Source: JBDTGE01 sp050742975
GTDB taxonomy: Bacteria > Actinomycetota > Actinomycetes > Mycobacteriales > Jatrophihabitantaceae
Assembly (NCBI GenBank): GCA_050742975.1
Contig: JBOGDQ010000008.1
Coordinates: forward strand, 1-31,382
Direction of reading: 5' to 3'
DNA: 31,382 bases
The notes beneath the pieces are model-generated. The model was not told the origin of the DNA and did not search any database. It saw only the letters and a list, made by a program, of their open reading frames with translations. This document shows, piece after piece, positions 24,653 through 31,382 of the stretch (its first letter is position 1; every line of letters begins with the position of its first letter). The position numbers and the translations under genes were made by a program.

Positions 24653-26072
24653 GGCGCAGGACATCGCCGATGTGATGGACACGGATCGTGTTCGTCGCAC
24701 CGGGCGTCGTCGGCGGCGTGCCCGCGACGACGATGACCAGGTCGTGCGGACGGCACACGCCGCGGTTCAGCAGCGCCGAGTCGACCTGGCGCACCATGTC
24801 ATCGGTCGTCTTCACCGTCCACACGAGGTGCGCCTCGGCCCCCCACAGCAGCGCCATCTGCCGCTGCACCTGCTCGACCGGCGTGAACACCAGCAACTGC
24901 TGCTTGGGCTGCAACCGGGACAGCCGGCGGGCGGTGTCGCCGGTCTGCGTGAACGCGACCAGCGCGACCGCACCCAGCGCGTCGCCGATGTCGCGCGCGG
25001 CCTTGACGATCGCGCCGCTCGGCGTGCGCGGGTTGTGCTTGAGCGCCCCGACCCGCATGCCGGACGCCTCGACCGAGGAGATGATCCGGCTCATCGTCGC
25101 GACGGCCTGCACCGGGTACTTGCCCACGCTCGTCTCGCCGGAAAGCATCACCGCGTCGGCGCCGTCGATCACCGCGTTGGCGACATCGGACGCCTCGGCG
25201 CGGGTGGGGCGCGAGTGGCTGATCATCGACTCGAGCATCTGCGTCGCGACGATCACCGGCTTGGCGTTGTCGCGGCAGATCTGGATGGCCCGCTTCTGCA
25301 CGACCGGCACCTGCTCGAGCGGCATCTCCACGCCGAGGTCGCCGCGCGCGACCATCACGCCGTCGAACGCGAGCACGATGTCCTCGAGCCGATCGACGGC
25401 CTCCGGCTTCTCGATCTTCGCGATGACCGGGCGGCGGATACCGACACGGTCCATCACCTCGTGCACCAGCTTGACGTCCTCGGCGTGCCGCACGAACGAC
25501 AGCGCGATGTAGTCGACGCCCAGCCGCAGCGCGAACTCGAGGTCCTCGGCGTCCTTTTCGGACATCGCCGGCACGCTGACGTCGACGCCCGGAAGGGACA
25601 GGCCCTTGTTGTTGCTAACCGTCCCGCCCTCGGTCACGTCGCATACCACGTCGGTGCCGTTCTCGACCTCCACCGCGATCAACGCGAGGTTGCCGTCGTC
25701 GACGAGCAGTTTGTCGCCGGGACGCACGTCGTCGGCGAGCTGCTTGTACGTCGTGGACACCCGGTCGTGGCTGCCCTCGACGTCCTCGACGGTGATCCGG
25801 ATGCGCTCACCGGTCGCCCACTCGACCGGGCCGTCCGCGAAGGTGCCGAGCCGGATCTTGGGCCCCTGCAGGTCGCCCAGCACCGCGACGTTGCGCCCGG
25901 CCGCCTCGGCGGCCTGCCGGATCTCGTGATAGCGCCGGCCGTGGTCGGCGTGGACGCCGTGGCTGAAGTTGAGGCGCGCGACGTCCATGCCCGCCTCGAC
26001 GAGTGCCCGGCCCCGCTCCGGAGTGTCGGTGGCCGGGCCCAACGTGCAGACGATCTTCGCGCGGCGTGTCAC
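24642..26072 (-). CDS. pyk: Pyruvate kinase
   Basis: A 476-residue glycolytic enzyme converting phosphoenolpyruvate and ADP to pyruvate and ATP. It starts TRRAKIVCTLGPAT, with GMDVARLNFSHG, the active-site signature PVIAKIEKPEAV, the catalytic MVARGDLGVEMP, and the nucleotide/phosphate segment MLSGETSVGKYP; the C-terminal domain with VAFTQTGDTARRLSRL is the regulatory lobe. A GTG at 26072 is used. It lies downstream of gltB, separated by a palindromic element, and overlaps tesB. Confidence 0.97.
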   Translation of the reverse strand: MTRRAKIVCTLGPATDTPERGRALVEAGMDVARLNFSHGVHADHGRRYHEIRQAAEAAGRNVAVLGDLQGPKIRLGTFADGPVEWATGERIRITVEDVEGSHDRVSTTYKQLADDVRPGDKLLVDDGNLALIAVEVENGTDVVCDVTEGGTVSNNKGLSLPGVDVSVPAMSEKDAEDLEFALRLGVDYIALSFVRHAEDVKLVHEVMDRVGIRRPVIAKIEKPEAVDRLEDIVLAFDGVMVARGDLGVEMPLEQVPVVQKRAIQICRDNAKPVIVATQMLESMISHSRPTRAEASDVANAVIDGADAVMLSGETSVGKYPVQAVATMSRIISSVEASGMRVGALKHNPRTPSGAIVKAARDIGDALGAVALVAFTQTGDTARRLSRLQPKQQLLVFTPVEQVQRQMALLWGAEAHLVWTVKTTDDMVRQVDSALLNRGVCRPHDLVIVVAGTPPTTPGATNTIRVHHIGDVLRHDS

Positions 26073-26094
26073 GCTTCCAGCCTAGGGCCATTGC

Positions 26095-26171
26095 CCACCC
26101 GAGTGGTCACTTGGCTGCGCGAGTGGCCACCTGTAGGTGACCACTCGAAGCGAAGGTGACCACTCGGGTGG
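26095..26171. repeat. Four-armed REP-like palindrome between gltB and pyk
   Basis: The motif CGAGTGGTCACC appears four times: twice direct (26100-26110 and, as CGAGTGGCCACC, 26120-26131) and twice inverted (26136-26147 and 26155-26166). The outer arms CCACCCGAGTGGTCAC (26095-26110) and GTGACCACTCGGGTGG (26156-26171) are a perfect 16-bp inverted repeat enclosing an inner 13-bp hairpin with one mismatch. It may end the gltB transcript, but its nested design looks like a dispersed REP/MITE-type element. Confidence 0.75.
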
Positions 26172-26188
26172 ATGGCCGCGACCAGTGC

Positions 26189-29100
26189 TCAGATCCGCGC
26201 CGCGGCCATCACCGCGTCGTCGACGTCGGTCCCGGTCGCACGAGCGGCGCGGGTCGCTTCGAGCACCCGCCTGAAGTCGCGCGGGACGATCGCGCTGAAC
26301 CGCGCGAGCGCCGCCGGCCAGCCCGCGAGCAGCGCCGCCGCAACAGGCGAGTCGGTGTACTGCGCGTGCGCCGCGACGATCGCTCGCAGCCGCTCGGCCG
26401 GCTCTCCCGCGACCGGCTCGACGTCGACGAGTTCGCCGTTGACCAGCGTCCGGTCCAGGTCGAGCACGAACCCGTACCCGCCCGACATGCCGGCCGCGAC
26501 GTTGCGCCCGCTCAGGCCGAGGATCACCGCGGTGCCGCCGGTCATGTACTCCAGCGCGTGGTCGCCGACGCCCTCGGCCACGATCGTCGCGCCGGAGTTG
26601 CGCACCCCGAACCGCTCCCCCACGACACCTCGCAGGTAGATCTCGCCGGTCGTCGCGCCGTACGCGATGACGTTGCCGGCGATGACGTTCCGCTCGGCGT
26701 CGAACCGCGCGCGCTCGTCCGGGCGGGCCGAGATCACGCCACCCGACAGGCCCTTGCCGACGTAGTCGTTGGCATCGCCGAGCAGCCGCAGCGTGATGCC
26801 AGCGGGAACGAACGCTCCGAACGACTGGCCGGCCGAGCCGCGGAACGTCACGTCGATCGTGCCCGCGGGCAGGCCGTCCGCTCCGTACCGCCGCGTGACC
26901 AGCGAGCCGAGCATCGTGCCGACGGTCCGGTTCACGTTGCGCACCGGCAGTTCCAGCCGGACCGGTGAGGCGTCGAGCAGCGCGCCCTCGCACAGCTGCA
27001 CGAGCGTGTTGTCCAGCGCCGCGTCCAGGCCGTGGTTCTGCTCGCGGGTGCGGGTCAGCGCGTTGCCGTAAGGCGAGGCGGGCACGGCCAGCAGCGGCGC
27101 CAGGTCGAGCCCGTCGGCCTTCCACAGCTCGATCGCCCTGCGCGTCTCGAGCACCTCGACGTGCCCGATCGCCTCGTCCAGCGAGCGGAAGCCCAGCGAG
27201 GCCAGGATCTCGCGCACCTGCTCGGCGATGTACTCGAAGAACGTCACGACGAACTCGGGCGTGCCGGTGAACCGCTCGCGCAGCACGGGGTTCTGGGTGG
27301 CGACGCCGACCGGGCAGGTGTCCAGGTGGCACACCCGCATCATCACGCAGCCGGACACGATCAGCGGTGCCGTCGCGAAGCCGTACTCCTCCGCTCCGAG
27401 CAGTGCAGCGACCACCACGTCACGACCGGTCTTCATCGCACCGTCGACCTGGACGGTGATCCGGTCCCGCAGCCCGTTGAGCAGCAACGTCTGCTGCGTC
27501 TCGGCCAGGCCCAGCTCCCAGGGCAGGCCGGCGTGCTTGAGCGAGGTCATCGGGGCGGCACCCGTTCCGCCGTCGTGGCCGGAGATCAGAACGACGTCCG
27601 CGTGTGCCTTGGACACGCCGGCGGCGACCGTGCCGACGCCGGACTCGGCCACCAGCTTGACGTGCACCCGGGCCTGGGCGTTTGCGTTCTTCAGGTCGTG
27701 GATCAGCTGGGCCAGGTCCTCGATCGAGTAGTTGTCGTGATGCGGCGGCGGGCTGTTCAGGCCGACGCCCGGCGTCGAGTTCCGGGTCCGCGCGATCCAC
27801 GGGTACACCTTGTAGCCGGGCAGTTGCCCGCCCTCGCCCGGCTTGGCTCCCTGCGCCACCTTGATCTGGATGTCGTCGGCGTTCACCAGGTAGTGCGACG
27901 TCACGCCGAAGCGCCCCGACGCGACCTGCTTGACGGCCGAGCGGCGCAGGTCACCGTTGGCATCGGGCGTGAAGCGCGAGGCGTCCTCACCGCCCTCGCC
28001 GGAGTTCGACTTGCCGCCGAGGCGATTCATCGCGATCGCCAACGTCTCGTGAGCCTCGGCCGAGATCGAGCCGTAGCTCATCGCGCCGGTGGCGAAGCGC
28101 TTCACGATCTCGCTCACCGGCTCGACCTCGTCGATGCCGACGGGCGGACGCTCGGACGCGAAGTCGAACAACCCCCGCAGCGTGCCGCCGGCCCGGTTCA
28201 GCGCCTCGACCTTCTCGGTGTACTCGCGGAACACCTCGTACCGGCGCTGACGCGTTGCGTGTTGCAGCAGGAACACCGTCTCCGGATTGAACAGGTGCAG
28301 CTCGCCCTCACGGCGCCACTGGTACTCCCCGCCGGTCTCGAGTCCACGGTGCGCCTTCGCGGTGGGAACCAGCGGGTACGCGGTCGCGTGGCGCGCGGCC
28401 GCTTCCTCGGCCAGCACGGACAGCCCGGCCCCGCCGAGCCGGGACGGGGTTCGGCCGAAGTACTCGTCCAGCACCGGCTGCGCCAGGCCGAACGCCTCGA
28501 ACACCTGCGCGCCGGTATAGGACGCGATCGTCGAGATGCCCATCTTGGACATCACCTTCAGCACGCCCTTGCTCAGCGCCTTGACGTAGTTGTGCACGGC
28601 CCTGCTCGCCGAGGCGCCTGCATCGTCGGCACCCTGAACACCGGTGATCGCCCCGGACCTGACCAGGTCCTCGATGGACTCGAATGCGAGGTACGGGTTG
28701 ACGGCCGCCGCGCCGTAACCGATCAGCAGCGCAACGTGGTGCACCTCGCGCGCCTCGCCGGTCTCGATCACCAGCCCGACCTGGGTTCGCTGTCCGGTGC
28801 GGACCAGGTGCTGGTGCACGGCGGACGTCAACAGCAGCGCCGGGACCGGGGCGTGGTCGGGGTCGCAGTCGCGGTCGGACAGGATCAGGATCCGCGCTCC
28901 GGCCGCCACCGCGTCCGAGCACTCGCGTCGCACCCGCTCGATCGCAGCCGTCAACGCCTCACCGCCGCCGTGCACGCGGAAGCGGCCGTCGATCAGCTGA
29001 CACTGGAAACCCGGCAGATCGCCGTCGGCATTGACGTGCCAGATCTTGGCCAGCTCGTCGTTCGTCAGGACGGGGCGCGGCAGGACGATCTGCCGGCACG

Positions 29101-30751
29101 ACGCGGCACTCGGGGTGAGCAGGTTCTGCTCCGGACCCACGCCGCCGGCGACCGAGGTAACCATCTGCTCGCGGATCGCGTCCAGCGGCGGGTTCGTAAC
29201 CTGCGCGAACAGCTGGCTGAAGTAGTCGAACAGCAGGCGCGGACGCTGCGACAGTGCAGCCAGCGGCGTGTCCGTGCCCATCGACCCGATCGGCTCGAGC
29301 CCGGCACGTGCCATCGGCGTGATCAGCACGCGCAGCTCCTCCTCGGTATAACCGAAGATCTGCTGCCGACGCGTCACCGCCTCATGGCTGAACACGACGT
29401 GTTCGCGGGCGGGCAGCTCGTCCAGGTGGATCAGGCCGGCGTGCAACCACTCGCCGTACGGGTTCTGCGCCGCGAGCTCGTTCTTGACCTCCGCGTCCGA
29501 ACGGATCTCACCGCGCTCGGTGTCGACGAGGAACATCTTTCCCGGCTGCAGCCGACCTTTGGCCACGATCGTCGCGGGATCGAGGTCGAGCACGCCGGAT
29601 TCGCTGCCCAGCACCACGAGATCGTCGGCCGTGCGCCACCAGCGGCCCGGGCGCAGGCCGTTGCGGTCCAGGACGGCGCCGATGACCGTGCCGTCGGTGA
29701 AGGTCACGCACGCGGGGCCGTCCCACGGCTCCATCAGCGCGGAGTGGAACTCGTAGAACGCCCGCCGCGCCGGGTCCATCGACGGGTTGTTCTCCCACGC
29801 CTCCGGGATCATCATCAGCACCGCGTGGGGCAGGCTGCGGCCGGCGAGGTGCAGCAGTTCGAGCACCTCGTCGAAGCTGGCCGAGTCGCTGAAGTCCGGC
29901 GTGCAGATCGGGAACAGCCGTCTCAGATCGCCCGTGATCAGCCCTGATCGCAGCAGCGACTCTCTCGTCTTCATCCAGTTCCGGTTGCCGCGGATCGTGT
30001 TGATCTCGCCGTTGTGCGCGATGTACCGGTACGGATGGGCGAGGGGCCAGGACGGGAAGGTGTTGGTGGAGAACCGGCTGTGCACCAGGCCGATCGCGCT
30101 GGCGAACTGCTCGTCGAGCAGGTCGGGAAAGAACGCCCCGAGTTGATCGGTGGTGAACATCCCCTTGTAGACGATCGTGCGCGCAGACAGCGACGGGAAG
30201 TACAGCTCGACCTCGGCGTCGCGGGCGCGGTGCTCGGCGACCTTGCGGGTGGCGAACGCGCGACGCTCCAGGTCGAGTCCGGACGCGCCGGCCAGGAACA
30301 GCTGCCGGAGCGCCGGCATCACGCTGCGCGCCGTGGGCCCGAGCCCGTCCGGGCGGGTCGGCAGCTCGCGCCAGCCGAGCACGGTCAACCCCTCGTCGAC
30401 GGCGGTGTGCTCGACTATCTCGACGGCCTGCCGGGCGACCTCGGGGTCGGTCGGCAGGAAGGCGATGCCGGTGGCGTACGAGCCGGCCGCGGGCAGTTCG
30501 AAGTCGACGACGGCGCGGAAGAAGGCGTCGGGAACCTGGACGTTGATGCCCGCACCGTCGCCCGAGGACGGTTCGGCGCCGGCCGCCCCGCGGTGATCGA
30601 GGTTGTGCAGCGCGACCAGCGCCTGCTCGACGATCCGGTGGCTGGGCCGTCCGTGCAGGTCGGCAACGAACGCGACACCGCACGAGTCGGACTCGAAGCG
30701 AGGGTCGTACAGGCCCTGGGCATCGGGCACGGCGGAGAACGGGACGTTCAC
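26189..30751 (-). CDS. gltB: Glutamate synthase large subunit
   Basis: A 1520-residue large (alpha) subunit of NADPH-type glutamate synthase, which makes two glutamates from glutamine and 2-oxoglutarate. The N-terminal amidotransferase nucleophile is the Cys in DSCGVAFVADLHG (about residue 25), so a short propeptide is removed. The FMN domain has GGKSNSGEGGED, GEGGQLPGYKV, GVGLNSPPPHHDNYSIEDL and SGHDGGTGA; the 3Fe-4S site is CVMMRVCHLDTC (C-x5-C-x4-C). A C-terminal beta-helix with repeated Gly-rich turns completes it. GTG at 30751 is chosen for GAGGAG at 5 bases and because it leaves a short propeptide. No gltD (small subunit) adjoins it on either side. Confidence 0.97.
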   Translation of the reverse strand: MNVPFSAVPDAQGLYDPRFESDSCGVAFVADLHGRPSHRIVEQALVALHNLDHRGAAGAEPSSGDGAGINVQVPDAFFRAVVDFELPAAGSYATGIAFLPTDPEVARQAVEIVEHTAVDEGLTVLGWRELPTRPDGLGPTARSVMPALRQLFLAGASGLDLERRAFATRKVAEHRARDAEVELYFPSLSARTIVYKGMFTTDQLGAFFPDLLDEQFASAIGLVHSRFSTNTFPSWPLAHPYRYIAHNGEINTIRGNRNWMKTRESLLRSGLITGDLRRLFPICTPDFSDSASFDEVLELLHLAGRSLPHAVLMMIPEAWENNPSMDPARRAFYEFHSALMEPWDGPACVTFTDGTVIGAVLDRNGLRPGRWWRTADDLVVLGSESGVLDLDPATIVAKGRLQPGKMFLVDTERGEIRSDAEVKNELAAQNPYGEWLHAGLIHLDELPAREHVVFSHEAVTRRQQIFGYTEEELRVLITPMARAGLEPIGSMGTDTPLAALSQRPRLLFDYFSQLFAQVTNPPLDAIREQMVTSVAGGVGPEQNLLTPSAASCRQIVLPRPVLTNDELAKIWHVNADGDLPGFQCQLIDGRFRVHGGGEALTAAIERVRRECSDAVAAGARILILSDRDCDPDHAPVPALLLTSAVHQHLVRTGQRTQVGLVIETGEAREVHHVALLIGYGAAAVNPYLAFESIEDLVRSGAITGVQGADDAGASASRAVHNYVKALSKGVLKVMSKMGISTIASYTGAQVFEAFGLAQPVLDEYFGRTPSRLGGAGLSVLAEEAAARHATAYPLVPTAKAHRGLETGGEYQWRREGELHLFNPETVFLLQHATRQRRYEVFREYTEKVEALNRAGGTLRGLFDFASERPPVGIDEVEPVSEIVKRFATGAMSYGSISAEAHETLAIAMNRLGGKSNSGEGGEDASRFTPDANGDLRRSAVKQVASGRFGVTSHYLVNADDIQIKVAQGAKPGEGGQLPGYKVYPWIARTRNSTPGVGLNSPPPHHDNYSIEDLAQLIHDLKNANAQARVHVKLVAESGVGTVAAGVSKAHADVVLISGHDGGTGAAPMTSLKHAGLPWELGLAETQQTLLLNGLRDRITVQVDGAMKTGRDVVVAALLGAEEYGFATAPLIVSGCVMMRVCHLDTCPVGVATQNPVLRERFTGTPEFVVTFFEYIAEQVREILASLGFRSLDEAIGHVEVLETRRAIELWKADGLDLAPLLAVPASPYGNALTRTREQNHGLDAALDNTLVQLCEGALLDASPVRLELPVRNVNRTVGTMLGSLVTRRYGADGLPAGTIDVTFRGSAGQSFGAFVPAGITLRLLGDANDYVGKGLSGGVISARPDERARFDAERNVIAGNVIAYGATTGEIYLRGVVGERFGVRNSGATIVAEGVGDHALEYMTGGTAVILGLSGRNVAAGMSGGYGFVLDLDRTLVNGELVDVEPVAGEPAERLRAIVAAHAQYTDSPVAAALLAGWPAALARFSAIVPRDFRRVLEATRAARATGTDVDDAVMAAARI

Positions 30752-30901
30752 GCACGCTCCTCGAGGGCTCGATGGCACGGACAACCGGACGACCGTTGCA
30801 GGTGATCCGGACCGGGACGGCATCGGCCCGTGAGGCTTCCCAAGATTAGCGCCCGGTCGCCGCCGGCCCGAAACCGACGGTCTGTGGGTAGGTTCTCGGT
30901 C

Positions 30902-30928
30902 ATGATCGGCAGCACGGTGGCCTTATGA
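30902..30928 (+). other. 8-codon upstream ORF overlapping the regulator start
   Basis: ATG at 30902 opens an 8-residue ORF (MIGSTVAL) whose TGA overlaps the ATG of the regulator gene (ATGA, 30925-30928). TAGGTT at 30889-30894 is a weak -10 box placing the transcript start near this ATG, so a leaderless mini-ORF feeding the downstream start is possible. Could be chance. Confidence 0.3.
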
Positions 30929-31260
30929 CGACGCCGCTGATCGGGCGCGGGCGCGAACTCGGCGCGCTGCACTCGGCCGTTGCCGAGGTCGCGGGGGGCG
31001 TGCCCGCCGCCGTGTTGCTCACCGGGCTGCCGGGTGTCGGGAAGACCCGGCTGGCCCGCGAAGCGCTGCGACTGGCCGCGGCGTCCGGATTCGCGACCTG
31101 CGCCGGTCGCGCGCATGTCCTCGGGCGGGACGTGGCCTATGCGCCGATCGTGGCAGCGCTCGGCGAGGCGGTCCGCGACGCGGACGGGCAGCGGCGGGCC
31201 GCCCTCGTCGGCGACCTTCCCCAGCTCGGGCTCGTCCTGTCCGGGCTCGGGCTGGCCGAT
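30925..31260 (+). CDS. N-terminal part of a LuxR-family/AAA ATPase transcriptional regulator
   Basis: The first ~112 residues of a large AAA-type regulator: LIGRGRELGALHSAV, then Walker A in LLTGLPGVGKTRLAREAL, and FATCAGRAHVLGRDVAYAPIVAALGEAV, the usual start of LuxR-family proteins with an N-terminal AAA_16 domain and a distant C-terminal helix-turn-helix. The frame stays open to the window edge, but after about 31258 its codons lose G/C bias and the expected Walker B region never appears. Coding is therefore supported only up to there. Divergent from gltB. Confidence 0.75.
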
Positions 31261-31261
31261 C

Positions 31262-31382
31262 GTCCCGCTGTTCTCGATCCACGTCGGCGAGCCGCAGACC
31301 TCGACGCTGGCAACCTCGGGACCGGCGCGGGCCGGCCTGGACACGCTGACCAGAGGTGGCGTGCCGTCCGGGACCCTCACCC
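31262..31382 (+). other. Foreign-looking coding frame at the window edge (MMPL-like?)
   Basis: In another frame from 31262, forty codons with nearly all G/C third positions read VPLFSIHVGEPQTSTLATSGPARAGLDTLTRGGVPSGTLT. This resembles the extracytoplasmic loop of MMPL-family transporters (pattern TSGPA..-LD.L..GGVP.G.LTP), not a LuxR regulator. It has no start codon and joins the regulator abruptly. A chimeric contig end or recombination joint is likely. Confidence 0.4.

Noticed and set aside
27032..29947. 971-codon plus-strand frame across gltB
   Set aside because: Antisense shadow of gltB; no family resemblance.

Overview
This window is a GC-rich chromosomal stretch from an actinomycete (Actinomycetota). 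Codon third positions are strongly G/C, GTG starts are frequent, and the core gene order is recognisably actinobacterial. From memory, Mycobacterium tuberculosis has pykA-tesB1 (Rv1617-1618), an ANTAR response regulator (Rv1626), polA-rpsA-coaE-DUF402-uvrB (Rv1629-1633). The same genes occur here in the same relative order, with insertions. The liv transporter between polA and the ANTAR regulator recalls the Streptomyces arrangement. Protein flavour suggests a Frankiales/Jatrophihabitantales-like lineage, but I cannot fix the genus.

Left block (1-12,440): 5'-truncated view of uvrB (minus strand); a DUF402 protein and a divergent tandem paralogue (plus); coaE fused to a GrpB-like domain (minus); a coupled 28-aa/71-aa mini-operon (plus); a strong bidirectional terminator; rpsA (minus); a methyltransferase (plus); a damaged secreted-protein gene meeting a fasciclin lipoprotein gene tail to tail, with several apparent indels; a Uma2-family protein lacking its catalytic Asp; a small unknown ORF coupled to polA; polA; a GNAT acetyltransferase.

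Middle block (12,580-19,611): a complete branched-chain amino-acid (or related) ABC uptake operon, livK-livH-livM-livG-livF, on the minus strand. LivM has an extra ~400-residue polytopic N-terminal half. Two hairpins lie between the binding-protein gene and the permease genes. The ANTAR regulator lies directly upstream of livK.

Accessory strip (19,723-21,770): tRNA-Leu(CAA) followed by about 2 kb of gene debris. It holds an IS1634-like transposase tail, a methyltransferase tail broken by a 17-bp tandem duplication, a ParDE-type toxin-antitoxin pair whose toxin carries a premature stop and a 1-nt insertion, and the C-terminal end of a LAGLIDADG/HTH-like protein. No intact mobile gene is left.

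Right block (21,771-31,382): an AhpD-like protein overlapping a group II PLP decarboxylase (plus); tesB and pyk overlapping (minus); a four-armed REP-like palindrome; gltB (minus) with no gltD beside it; and at the right edge the start of a LuxR/AAA-type regulator whose coding frame switches near 31,258 to what looks like an unrelated MMPL-like sequence. That is a possible chimera or recombination joint.

I see no intact undescribed defence or biosynthetic system. The most interesting items are the decayed island next to tRNA-Leu, the duplicated initiation-site mini-operon upstream of coaE, the DUF402 tandem pair, the extended LivM, and the palindromic element between gltB and pyk.
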